Positions 8,207 through 18,591 of a DNA stretch of 25,000 bases are shown piece after piece; position 1 is the stretch's first letter, and each line of letters begins with the position of its first letter. Source of the DNA: Sphaeroforma sirkka (taxonomy: Eukaryota; Opisthokonta; Ichthyosporea; Ichthyophonida); assembly GCA_001586965.3 (NCBI GenBank), contig LUCW03002340.1, forward strand, positions 1-25,000. The letters run 5' to 3'. A program made the translations under genes and the position numbers. The notes under the pieces were generated by a model that searched no databases, had not been told where the DNA came from, and saw only the letters and a list, made by a program, of their open reading frames with translations.

Positions 8207-9169
8207 TGTTCGATTTTAAGCTCGATTGGGGGTACATGTCTATGTATGTCATCACAATTGAGCGCCACGAGACCAATGGACAGAGAGGGTCAACCATACT
8301 ATAAATGACTTGTTAAATAAGAGTTTAGCTTCTATTACGGCGAAGGATATATAGGAGGTAGTAGTCACATATAACCGAACACTTTTTGTTGGATTAGAAT
8401 ACTCGCCATTTGAACTAGTGTCTCCATACAATACAATGATCAGACTGCAAAGGGTCGAAGACAGTCTTTGTTCATGGTTCGTATAATTACGATTATGATG
8501 ATGCTCGGGCAGGCGGTACCCGAACTGTGAGAGCCCATCATAAACATCTTACGTTCAGAAGACAGGTTAAACCCAGTACATGTACTAGTTAACTTGACAG
8601 AGTACTTGTACCTATATGAATGGGATCCAGGCTATTACTAATCGGTTCGAGCGATATAAACGAACTAAGTCTGGGAGAGTGTGGTTCAAGTATTCGTCAC
8701 AGTTCTTGACCACTCTACAGAAATGTCGCCGAGTGTGAGACTTGTATGGATATGGACCCAAAGATTGTTAAGGAGGACATAGTATAGAACTTCCAAAGTC
8801 TCAGGATCGGTCCAAGTCATATATTTGGGGCTTCCATCAGTATACGTAGACGATGATCCAGACCCGTGCCTTCCCCTCTCACTACGAGTGTTATAGTTAT
8901 GTATTGATAGTAGCCATTGTAACATACATACTTGTCATATTTGAAATAAGTAATATTATCCCTATGATGTTAGTAGTATAAGTTCGTTCGGGAATAGATA
9001 GAGTAAGATCCCGGCAGACTATAAAAGCAGTCCATGTTCAGCGTCAGAGTTCAGGCTTTCACTAAGACTATAAGGAACAGAAGGGCGAAGAGGACTAAAC
9101 GCTAAAGACTGCTTGTATCGCAAACCTTTGAATAAAGTAACTTGGAATTGGAAATTTGGGGTTGGCGCC
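8207..9169 (+). other. Possible LTR remnant of an unrelated retroelement
   Basis: No gene is seen in this stretch. Its right end has an LTR-like order on the plus strand: CTATAAAAGCAGTCC with TATAAAAG at 9020-9027, AATAAA at 9131-9136, then GGTTGGCGCC at 9160-9169, which resembles a tRNA primer-binding site (TGGCGCC). The left end could be TG at 8207, immediately outside element B. No second copy is present to confirm it, and an in-frame stretch at 8925-8686 on the minus strand has no recognisable product. Confidence 0.3.
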
Positions 9170-9739
9170 AAAAACTGTGATATTCATATTTGAGCTTATT
9201 TCTAAATTTGAAGAATAAGGACCGAACTTTGGGAAATTCGAGGGACTTTAAAAAAACAGTAAGTTGGGGTTTTTACTAAAAAAATCCAAAAATAAAACAA
9301 AGGCATGTTATTTTGAAAATAATTATTTAGAGTTGAAAAAAAAACAACAATCATGGATATATTGATTTTAGGCGCATTGAGTATGTTTTATTTACAGATT
9401 GCTAAATTTTAATAGGGGCTTCGAGTTTTCGCCAAATGTGAAACAGTTGCGATTTTTCATTTTGTTTTATATTTTTTAAAAAACAAAAAATTGAAATTAG
9501 TATCTATACTCTTATGTACCATACTATGTAATTAATATATAGTCATCTACTTGTAAACTATAGTATGCGACAAAGAGTAGAATCAACTATTTACTAGTTC
9601 GTAGTTCGTTAGACGTTAAATATCTGATTATCTGTTCGTCGTTACAATACTTTTGAGCTAGCGGGAGCTTCAGCTGCCAGTACATAGCGGACCTGGCCGG
9701 CTGGCCCCCTTTCATTAAAAAACAACAACAAAATCCTGT
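9170..9739. other. AT-rich intergenic sequence, no gene seen
   Basis: The stretch has A and T homopolymer runs (e.g. near 9240-9290 and 9460-9490) and scattered ATA/TAT. No open frame with coding character, no tRNA fold and no repeat shared with the rest of the window is seen. A short GC-richer patch begins at about 9655 and leads into the GACTC-rich island. Confidence 0.6.
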
Positions 9740-10060
9740 CTCTGGACTCTGGACTCACTGGAGTCTCTCTCTCTGGTGAGCAGTCCAGGGCAGTCAGGTA
9801 GTCACCACTCACCACTCACCAGTCACCACTCGCCACTCAGACTCTCCAATCAGTGCCGTCCTCCGCGAGTCTGTCAGACTGTCTCCTCTCATCTGAAGCC
9901 TGGAGTCTGAGGAGCCTGGAGTCTGGACTCTTGAGGGGTTTCAGGGTTTGGGGGTTTGTCAGTTACTCAGTTTACCTTTGGAGTTGAGTTTGCCGCTTGG
10001 AGTTTTTCTTGTTTTAGACTTTGGAGTTTGGACTCTTCTGAGACTCCAGACTTCACACTG
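9740..10060. repeat. GACTC/GAGTC-rich low-complexity island
   Basis: The 5-mer GACTC or its complement GAGTC occurs many times within about 300 bases (e.g. CTGGACTCTGGACTCACTGG near 9743-9763, CTGGAGTCTGGACTCTTGAG near 9917-9936). It is mixed with CTCTCT and CACCACTCACC runs. There is no fixed period, so it is a cryptic simple-sequence cluster and not a clean minisatellite. A low-complexity open frame at 9948-10136 is not credible as a gene. Confidence 0.55.
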
Positions 10061-11076
10061 TTCACAGAGTTGTATTTACTATTTTATAGGGGGGAAAGTA
10101 CCTGTTAAATTTAAAAATTTGTATTCATTTCAATGACGTCGATACTCTTTTTGTAAGCATTAAAAAAAAGGAAAGAAAAGCATGACCTGTCTGTTTTATT
10201 TAGTAGGCTATGTCTGTCTTTGAAAAGTGTTAATTTTTTTTTAAGTATTACACACTCCCACTATTGCCCACGCCCCCGCTCGCCTCGCAGTGGACTCACC
10301 AGTGTGGAGTGACTGTGGACTGTGGAGGCGGGGGAGGCTGTGGAGTCTGACTCCCTTCACCCTGCTCGGCTGTCCCCTCTTGGGCTGGGGCCTCGACAGT
10401 GGAATCCTGGACCCTGGGACTGGGGTCCTGGGCCCTGAGGCCTGAGGCCTGAGCCCTGGGGCCCTGAATATGTAGCGATTCAGTGTTTTTCTCTCCCTTT
10501 TTTTTCCTACATTTTTATTCATTTATATTGCAGCATCCGCGGAATCCGCGGTTGTCAATTCTGGATTCTCAGATTCTCGCTCTTTACTCCTCCCAGAGTC
10601 CCTCTGGCCAATGGCCACGAACCTTCCCCCCAGAATTGGATTCAAATCGTTCCGAGGCAAGGAAACAAGAATGGTTCGTCAGTCATTTGTAACCCATCCA
10701 TCACACATGATGTGTAATTGTGTATTCACTAATCTACATAATCATATTCAGAAGAAACTCACAAGATTGACGATTGTGTGGTATTTTCAAATTCACTTTT
10801 CTCTTTTCCCCGTATGTCGCCGAATGAAAATCTGTGGATAAAAAGTTTACTGCAACAAATTTGCTATAGGGCGGACCCCGGCAGGGGTTGCGGACTCTTG
10901 TTGTGTATAGGGTTGCCGACTCGGGTACGTCAGCTGTAAAATTTGGTCAGTACTACAGGTATGTACTCTAGGGAGTAGCCAGAAACCCAGCTGGCCAGCA
11001 GCATATTAATGTAACGATCGGAAACAGTACAGGCAGAAAAAAAGTCAAGTAGCACAACTGTATATATTATTCAACT
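10061..11076. other. Intergenic sequence upstream of the VTC gene, with a second GC-rich island
   Basis: An AT-rich part (10080-10250) is followed by a GC-rich, GAGTC/CCTGAGG-rich island (about 10255-10470) with direct repeats such as GCCCTGAGGCCTGAGGCCTG near 10431-10450. The stretch 10480-11076 is mixed sequence that should contain the VTC promoter. There is no SPX-like coding segment in any frame, and an in-frame stop at 11050-11052 precedes the VTC start codon. TATATATTAT at 11061-11070 lies too close to the ATG to be a standard TATA box. Confidence 0.5.
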
Positions 11077-12501
11077 ATGGCAACCGTAGTTACGATTCCG
11101 CCACCTCATCGCAAAAGTGTCAAATATGTCCTGCCTAATGACGCGATAGATTCTTTTATTCAACTGATTGAGCCCACTCTACCAGTCTCGCCATTCACAT
11201 TACCATCAGGCGAAGTAGTCACATCGCAAGTAAATAATAGTTCATATTTCGACGACGAGTATTTAAACCAGTATAAGGAGCGTGTTGTCAAAAATGAAAA
11301 CGCTGAATTGTACTGTGTCAGATGGTACGGTGATTCCATTGAGCCGGTAGAAAATCTATTCATCGAGCGAAAGAGGCATCACAACTACAAACGAACGGGC
11401 AAGTATAGCAACAAGAAAAGGCTCGACCTGCCCAAAGAGGAAATGTCACGTTTCTTGCTGAGCACACCCGTGGAATTGCTCAACCCATCAAAAACCAAAC
11501 TTGCTGAGGAGATACAAACCGTTATGATGCATAACAAGCCGAAGATCCGCACACAGTATCTGCGTACCTCTTTCATGAATCAAGACAACAAAGATCTCAG
11601 AGTAACGCTAGATAGGGACATCAAAATGTTTGCCGAGCCGCGAAGCTGTACTGAAATAGCAAAACTTAATGGTAGAGCACGGGGAGATTGTGACATGATG
11701 CCATTCGCGATTGTTGAGTTGAAGGTAGCTATGGTTCAAGGTGGCAGACCAGAGTGTCCGGAATGGCTTGAAGTTGCATTGTTGTCATCTGGTGCTCGAA
11801 ATATCAAACTCAGCAAATACGGATGTGGTTGTATGAGGTTCTTCCCGGAACATGCACATCCTACACCTAAATGGGCCCCTGAGATCGAAGCTTGGAACCA
11901 GTTGTTGACCGAAAACTCACCGAACACAGATTCCGCGGCAGTGTCTTTGTCAGTACCCACATTGCAAGCACCGCCCAGTTATCAGTCAAATGATTACGAT
12001 CGAAGTTTCGTTGATGAAAAGTTCAATTCACCGTCTTCAATTGATAAGAACAAGCGCACGTTCTCTCCTTTCAAGTCGAAGCTGTACAATACGGGAACCA
12101 TTTTCCATAAGGCTCGTCGCCATGGCCTGAATCGCAAAAAGTACGGCAAGACCGATGGGAAAGCATTCATGGCTAATGAGCGAACCTTTCTCAACTACAT
12201 CCTGTGGACTTGTAGTTTAGCAACATTCTGTGTAGGTTTGCTGCAGGTTGTCACAGGACAGCAAGTTCTATTCGTCACGACAGCGATTATCCTCTTCTGC
12301 GATGTGCTTATGGCGTACGCTACAATAATTTATCAATTGAGGAGGATATATTTCGTTAGCAACATAGAATCTCGAGGTGGCAGAGTTCCGCGCGCATTCA
12401 ATGAGTGGAAGGTGATATCTCTCATAATGTCTGTTTTCTTCATCGCTGTGAATGCATATATGGTTATTCTGTGGATTTCATCACCTACAACGATATTATA
12501 A
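11077..12501 (+). CDS. VTC-family polyphosphate polymerase, SPX-less, with C-terminal membrane domain
   Basis: The frame is intronless with 474 residues. The polymerase (VTC) domain spans about residues 12-280 and follows the yeast Vtc4 layout: SVKYVLP (Lys16), SSYFDD (55-60), VRWYGD (81-86), FIERKRH (95-101), Lys113/114, YLRTSF (161-166), LRVTLD (174-179), AIVELKV (211-217, Glu214) and IKLSKYG (243-249, Lys244 and Lys247). These map onto the basic tunnel and metal-binding Glu of Vtc4, which makes polyphosphate from ATP. One expected arginine, two residues before Arg82, is Cys80. A polar linker (about 280-365) leads to NERTFLNY and three hydrophobic helices (about 372-392, 396-420, 445-467) of the VTC1/DUF202 type. 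In yeast these proteins act in the vacuole membrane and feed the chain through the membrane. The N-terminal SPX sensor of Vtc2-4 is absent. The start at 11077 has A at -3 and G at +4. Confidence 0.9.
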   Translation: MATVVTIPPPHRKSVKYVLPNDAIDSFIQLIEPTLPVSPFTLPSGEVVTSQVNNSSYFDDEYLNQYKERVVKNENAELYCVRWYGDSIEPVENLFIERKRHHNYKRTGKYSNKKRLDLPKEEMSRFLLSTPVELLNPSKTKLAEEIQTVMMHNKPKIRTQYLRTSFMNQDNKDLRVTLDRDIKMFAEPRSCTEIAKLNGRARGDCDMMPFAIVELKVAMVQGGRPECPEWLEVALLSSGARNIKLSKYGCGCMRFFPEHAHPTPKWAPEIEAWNQLLTENSPNTDSAAVSLSVPTLQAPPSYQSNDYDRSFVDEKFNSPSSIDKNKRTFSPFKSKLYNTGTIFHKARRHGLNRKKYGKTDGKAFMANERTFLNYILWTCSLATFCVGLLQVVTGQQVLFVTTAIILFCDVLMAYATIIYQLRRIYFVSNIESRGGRVPRAFNEWKVISLIMSVFFIAVNAYMVILWISSPTTIL

Positions 12502-12889
12502 TGTACACTACAAAACAACTTCGACTCTGAACAAAATAAAATTGTTTGTTACATCATACCATTTATCAATCGACATGTACAACCTGGGCCTTTGGAAGGA
12601 GAGACAGTGGATAGATCGTTACCTCCATGAACGAGACGAATTGCCGTGTACGATCATGGCTTTATTATTACTGCCATTCACTTCCAGGTTTCCTCACAAC
12701 CAGCAAACCACTCCACATTTCGGCGACGATGAACCGAGTTCAATGTTCGCGCGAATCAAGTTAATGTTTTAATAGTCTAAAATAGCTCAGAAATAGATCA
12801 GTACTCCTAATGATCACCATATCCGTTATCACTGGTAGCTAGTACAGCTGACAAAGTGTATACACTAGATCCACCGATCTGGAGTCAAT
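12502..12889. other. Convergent 3' flanks of the VTC and ABC genes
   Basis: The VTC gene (plus) and the ABC gene (minus) end tail to tail, 388 bases apart. AATAAA at 12535-12540 is a plausible poly(A) signal for VTC. On the minus strand AATAAA at 12666-12661 could serve the ABC gene, about 220 bases after its stop. A frame at 12452-12772 overlaps the VTC 3' end and has no coding character. Confidence 0.5.
12535..12540 (+). terminator. Poly(A) signal AATAAA after the VTC gene
   Basis: AATAAA lies 34 bases after the VTC stop codon in an A-rich context (ACAAAATAAAATTG). Position and sequence fit a eukaryotic polyadenylation signal; no transcript evidence is available. Confidence 0.5.
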
Positions 12890-14773
12890 TCACTGCGGGC
12901 TATCTTGCTTAAATCCATATATGTTCTGCCCACCTGCGTCATCGGACATTATGTTCAAGGCACCGTCTCTTGTCACTACCCCTCCTGTATCCATCACCAC
13001 GACCCTATCACACACTGCGAGCGTATTTAAATGGTGTGCAACAACCAATGTTGTTATCTTTTTGCTCCTATTAAGACTTTTCAATGAATTCAATACGATA
13101 CCCTCGCTCATCTCATCCAAGGCACTTGTACTCTCATCCAATACCAGAAAGCGCGGTTTCGTAAGCAGCGCACGTGCTATAGCTATCCTCTGCCTCTGAC
13201 CCCCCGAGAGCGATGCCCCCCTCTCACCCACGTGAGTGTCGTAACCCTTCGGTAAATGAGTAATGAATTCATGTGCATTTGATAGTTTAGCAGCTTCGAC
13301 TACCTCCTCCTGTGTAGCGTCGGGCTTGGCATACACTATATTACTCCTTATTGTACCGGAAAAGACTACAGGTTCCTGCTGGACATATCCCATTTGTGAC
13401 CTCAGCCATGCGACATCGAGATCACGCAGATCGACACCATCGATAGTGATAGACCCACGGTTTGGCTCATACAAACCCTGTAGCAATGCGATAACACTCG
13501 ATTTACCACACCCAGAGCGTCCCGTGAGGGCCACCATCTCACCAGCGGTGACACTCAGATCTAATTTCTCAATGATTTGCGCTTCTGGGGCAGTTGGATA
13601 TGCGAAGCCCACGCCATTGAATCGAATATTACCATTGTATCCCTCTGCTAACTTCTTTGTTCCGTATCCCAATTTCGGCTTGGCTTCTAGTAGTTGGAAT
13701 AAACGACTAGCCGAGCCTTGTGCTCTCAAAATTCCACTCGCGCTCTCCGTAACCTCAGAAACAGACCCACTCAGCATACCAGCGTACAAACAGAAAGCAG
13801 TCAGTTGCCCTACGGACAACGTGTTGTTGATAACCATATTCCCTCCCAGCCCGACGACAGTCAACAAAACACCATTGCCGATAAAGAACGAACAGCCCAA
13901 AAACAAACCTTGGTAGTACGCAAGTCTTTCCGCATACAAATACGACATGTCAATAACTTTGCCGTACTCGCGTGCCTCCACCTGTTGCTGATCGCAGAGT
14001 ACCACCGTGCGTATAGCGCCAAAACGCTCGGCCGCCATCTGAGTAGAGGTAGCGAGCGCATCCAGATGCTTGCGTGACAATCGCTTGATGTACTTTCCGA
14101 AAAAAAGCGCCCCACCAATGATCATGGGCACTACTCCAGCTGAGTAAAAGGTAAGCAAAGGTGAAATGTACACCATCGCGCCCACAGCCGATGCTGATTT
14201 CATGGCACTCTCTGTGAACGATCCGACATTCTCCACAAGATGCTCAGCAGTTTCGTGTACATCTATACCCAGACGGTTCACCAATTCCCCAGATCTGTTC
14301 ACATCGAAGAAGGCGGCGTCCTGAGCCATGATACCGCCGTACAATTTCTTCCGCAGGCCTGCGCCGATTTTCTGGCCTACCATCTCGAGAAGAGTGGCGT
14401 GAAGGAATGTAGCACCAGCACCCTAAAAACAAATGCAACATAAGTTTAAAAGACAGCAGGTGGTGATTCCAAGTTATATCGTGTTCAAAACAAGAATTGG
14501 CGTTTGAAAATGGGTACAAAGACGATACAGCAAGAGAGCTACCGTTGGGAAAATATGTTACAAGCAGTGAAGCAACACATATGTATATATGAAAGTTTGT
14601 ATAGGTACATATTCAAATAATGAAATAGTGTATGTGTATAGGTATATATATATATATTTATGTATATACACATACACATAAACACCATACACTGCATTAT
14701 ACAAACATGCAAACGTCCAAATATACGAACACACACACACAACAACCATATATATATATATAAATAGATAGAT

Positions 14774-14820
<47 letters not shown>

Positions 14821-14921
14821 CAAATATATATACATACATGCACATAAATACATGCATATACATATATATATATATAGATACAAAACAAACAAAACAAACA
14901 ATCATACACAGACACAGACAG

Positions 14922-14972
<51 letters not shown>

Positions 14973-15023
14973 CACACAAACACAGACACGGACACGGATA
15001 TGGTATGCATACAAAAAAGAAAT

Positions 15024-15059
<36 letters not shown>

Positions 15060-15205
15060 TTGATATATAAAGTAATATATATATATATATGCATGCATGC
15101 ACAAAAAAACACATATACAAAAAATATATGAGTATATATATATAAATGTGAAAACAAACATTTTTCGCACGCGTACAAACACACAACACACACGGATACA
15201 CACGG

Positions 15206-15246
<41 letters not shown>

Positions 15247-16017
15247 GAGGTATATATATATATATATATGAATATATATAAACACACACACACATGTATG
15301 TTGTGCATATGCATATGCATATATATATGCGACTGATTGTTTATATAATTAAATACATTCATAATCACACACTCTCTCACGCATATATATATACATAAGT
15401 ATATATGTAAAGAAATATATAATAATACAAAAAAATAAATACAAATGTTTTAATAGTACAAATACAAATATTTAATAGTACAAATACAAAAAAAACAGAT
15501 ATATATATATATACACATAATGTACGCATGCACGCAAACAAACACACACACACACAAATATGCGTATATATATATATGCGTACATATACATATCCAGACA
15601 TAAAATATATAAATGAAGATGAAAAGATAAAGGCAAAGAGATGGATACATCCATATCGTTTAAAATATATATATATGCATGCATATAGCACACGCACACG
15701 CATACACGCATACATAATATACAAATACATATATAATATAAAATATATACATACATACATACATATACATATGCACATGTTATATATATATATATGCATA
15801 TGTATATATATATATATATATATATTTTTATACATCAAGAAATATAAAAAGTAAATACAGTATATATATATATATACATATACATATGACAATGCACATA
15901 CAAAAAGATGCATGGATACATACGTTTTACATGTTACATATATGTTTATATATATACAAAAAAACACGACACACAACCCGGACACACGGACACACGGACA
16001 TGGACACACGGACACAC

Positions 16018-16057
<40 letters not shown>

Positions 16058-16283
16058 TACACACACATAGACACACAATACATACACACGGACACAGATA
16101 CATATATATATATTACAAAAAAATATAAAAAAAAAAAACAGACATGGGCGCACACAGACATACACACAGATATATTAATATATATATATATACATATATA
16201 TGTATATATATAGTATTTACAGTATATATATATATTTATATATATATAAATGTATATTGATACATCTACAGACACACACACAC

Positions 16284-16329
<46 letters not shown>

Positions 16330-17421
16330 TAGATACATACATACTTTCGTGTACGATCATAGGTAAGCTGCTTAATGTCAAGTTCATTATTATGCAGATA
16401 TGAACAATGACTACTTCGAACTAACGCGATTACGCACCACCGATATGATGCCGACCATATTGAGGGTGATCTCCTTTATCCGTGCATATGTGTCCATAGT
16501 CGTAGGCTCTGCGAGTACATCCACGATTGTACCCAACGCATCAGGAAAAGCGATCGTAGCCGCCGTCGAAGCGCCCAGGCCCACCATAGCTAGACTCATG
16601 AGTTTATACTCGGACTTCAGAATACTCAACACCTCTGTGAGTTTTACCTGCTTGCCTCTCGTAGTATCCAGCTTATACGAGTGTGTATGCGGTTTCTTAT
16701 GCCCGCGATGTGCATGCCCTACCGTCACTCCCTCGTCGGCCTCCTCACTAGCCGCCTGTGCTTCCGACTCCCCATACCGATGCAAGCTAGCATAACTATG
16801 AACACCACCTGGTTTACAATTACCGTGATCGCCCCTTCGTCCCTGTCCTTGGTGGTTCGTCTGCCCTTGCATGTGTCCACCTCCTTGCTGATGCAATACC
16901 GAGTTATTGCTATCCAGCATGTCATTTGTCTGTTCGCGCGACGTTTCCTCTAGTCGCTGCTTTTTTAGATCGCGTGTTTGTGCAGCCACGGACGCTAACT
17001 TCATTCCAAGTGATTTGTTTTTACTGTTGGGAGGAGGCGCGGCGAGCGTTTTACTTGTTGACACACTGCGAGTCTTGACCTTCGCTGCTTTACCTTTCTT
17101 TGAAGAATATGCACGTGTTTGTACACGTACATTGTTTTGCGACACTGCATGATGGTCTTGTCCATGTGACTGTGTTCGACAATTTGGTACGTGCTTCGGG
17201 TATATACCTGATCTCAGCCATGACCTTTGTTGTGTATATACCGATGTTTGAATGTGTGCAGAATAACTGTTTGAAGACTTTACTGCGGCGAGCGGAGTAG
17301 CACTCGACACTCTACTGAACACTCCGTTGAACGTCGCCGCTGCGTTACGACTAGCACTGTTTAATGCAGGAAGCATGATGCAATTGTGGGTTATACGAAG
17401 ACTAAGCCATTGAGACCACAA
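12890..17421 (-). CDS. ABCB10/Mdl1-like mitochondrial ABC half-transporter, two exons
   Basis: Exons are 17421-16438 and 14422-12890; the donor is GTGCGT at 16437 and the acceptor is TTTGTTTTTAG ending at 14423. The phase-0 join gives 838 residues. The N-terminus has a presequence-like stretch ([16 protein letters not shown] from Met16, followed by [10 protein letters not shown]), so Met16 at 17376 may be the true start. A long Gln/Gly/His-rich region (about 140-245) precedes the membrane domain (about 250-560). The nucleotide-binding domain has Walker [10 protein letters not shown] (629-637), Q-loop VQQEP, signature LSGGQ (733-737), Walker B FLVLDE (753-758) and H-loop His791. ABCB10/Mdl1 proteins are homodimeric ATP-driven exporters of the inner mitochondrial membrane with matrix-facing ATPase domains. 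The H-loop reads AHHLNT where AHRLST is usual. A related gene lies upstream in the same orientation. The substrate is unknown. Confidence 0.88.
14423..16437 (-). other. 2,015-base intron of the ABC gene, largely microsatellite
   Basis: The boundaries are inferred from a GTGCGT donor and a T-rich TTTTTAG acceptor that join two coding exons in phase 0, inside the first membrane region of the transporter. From about 14580 to 16340 the intron is almost entirely TA and CA dinucleotide and related repeats. The many Tyr/Ile/Cys/Val- or Thr/His-rich open frames inside it are repeat translations, not genes. Confidence 0.8.
14580..16345 (+). repeat. Compound (TA)n/(CA)n microsatellite array
   Basis: About 1.8 kb of interrupted (TA)n blocks (e.g. 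14780-14815, 14923-14968, 15028-15054, 16022-16048, 16286-16321) alternates with CACACA, ACATAC, and GACACACGGACACACGG units near 15978-16020. The CA-type units are nearly all written as CA on the plus strand, with few G, so the array is strongly strand-asymmetric. Several blocks are self-complementary and could form hairpins. There is no gene in it. Confidence 0.9.
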
Positions 17422-18591
17422 GAGCAGCGATCACAAAAAAAATTCAGGTACCACAAGTGGAAGCATTTATCTTCTTACATTCATTTATTATATTTAAAAT
17501 ACAGAAGAAGATTGCTTTACTGTATTGTATTTTTGTAATGCCAAAAATGTATGATATCCCGTTCTATTTATTTACATTCACCTCATGACTCATGAGTCAC
17601 ATTCGGAATGCAATCAAATTCATCACAGTCTCCACAGAGTTTCACAGGCTCTCTACTACTACATACTAGAGAGAGTAGTAGACACCAGGCCTCACTCTGA
17701 TGGCTGATGAGTCCTCAATACCTCAGTCCTCAGTTCCTCACACGAGCTCGAAATATAATTATATACGTTAACCGTTTATTTTTATATTTCGAAGTCCTGT
17801 TTAATTTTTATATAAATAAATAAATATACGATACATCTAATAATATATGTACATTTTAAAATTAGCTGTGTATGTTTCCCAATAAATTTTGAGAACGGCC
17901 CTCGAATTTTAAGCGAGCCCTGGCTATTTAAATTTTGGTAAAAAGAAAAACCAAACAAAGCCTCCTAAAATTAGGAACAAAACAGTTCTCTACCAATATA
18001 TATGTGCATTTTTAGCTTTTGCATCATGGCCCCGAGGCCCTATGAACTTCTGAAGTCTGGGACCGGTTTGCCAGGTGCCGCTGTCTGGCCCTGCTGGCCC
18101 TGTTTGTCTGCTGAAGCCTGAAGGTGATTTCAACACATCATGAGATCTGTGGTTTTAACTTAAAAACAAAATTGATCGTTATTTATTGGCGTGTCATAAG
18201 GCCTTCTATAAGACTAAAAATAGATATAGAAATTCGATTTTTGCCGGTGGACTGGAGGGCGGCGGCACAGGCTATTTAAAAAAAAAAAAAGTCTTCATTC
18301 TACATATGGAAGAGGTCTACAACTTCATAAAGGGATGCTCGGATCACCACACTCGAAATGTCAAAGGGCGGTATTACTGAACCTGAATCAGGATATGTTC
18401 TACAGATCTGCTGTTCAGAAGTGCAGGTGAATTACATTGATATGAATAATCAAATAAAGTCCATTGATATGAATAATCAAATAAAGTCCAAGCTGTAGTA
18501 CAACAAGTATGTATACATACACGCGAAATAGTAGTTTGCATTATTTTTTTATGCCTACTTGATAGCATATCTAGCCGAGGATGCTACTACT
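17422..18591. other. Intergenic region between the two ABC genes
   Basis: This must hold the promoter of the 12890-17421 gene and the 3' flank of the upstream ABC gene. It contains a GAGTC/CTCAG-rich patch at 17580-17745 (CATGACTCATGAGTCAC near 17584-17600), an AT-rich part at 17750-17860, and a GC-richer CTGGCCC patch near 18045-18125. A 27-base tandem duplication lies at 18436-18489. A short frame at 18186-18380 shows no coding character. No RNA gene is recognised. Confidence 0.5.
18436..18489 (+). repeat. Two perfect tandem copies of a 27-base unit
   Basis: The unit runs ATTGATATGAATAATCAAAT then AAAGTCC; copies are at 18436-18462 and 18463-18489 with no mismatch. They lie just downstream of the stop of the upstream ABC gene, in its probable 3' flank. 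Confidence 0.85.

Noticed and set aside
8686..8925. Minus-strand frame of 79 codons containing a TDGSPKYMTW-type stretch
   Set aside because: No recognisable family, no second copy and no neighbouring coding sequence; it is short enough to occur by chance.
12452..12772. Plus-strand frame overlapping the end of the VTC gene
   Set aside because: It starts inside VTC in another frame and extends through the 3' flank containing a poly(A) signal; no domain or conserved feature is seen.
13263..13916. Plus-strand open frame of 217 codons
   Set aside because: It is antisense to the ABC nucleotide-binding domain exon, which has clear Walker and signature motifs in the other strand.
15960..16020. CRISPR-like regular repeats (GGACACACGGACACAC)
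   Set aside because: It is short-period simple sequence within a eukaryotic intron, with no distinct spacers and no cas genes.
14539..16281. Many overlapping Tyr/Ile/Cys/Val-rich or Thr/His-rich open frames on both strands
   Set aside because: They are translations of TA/CA microsatellite inside a well-supported intron; they have no domain and no coding character.
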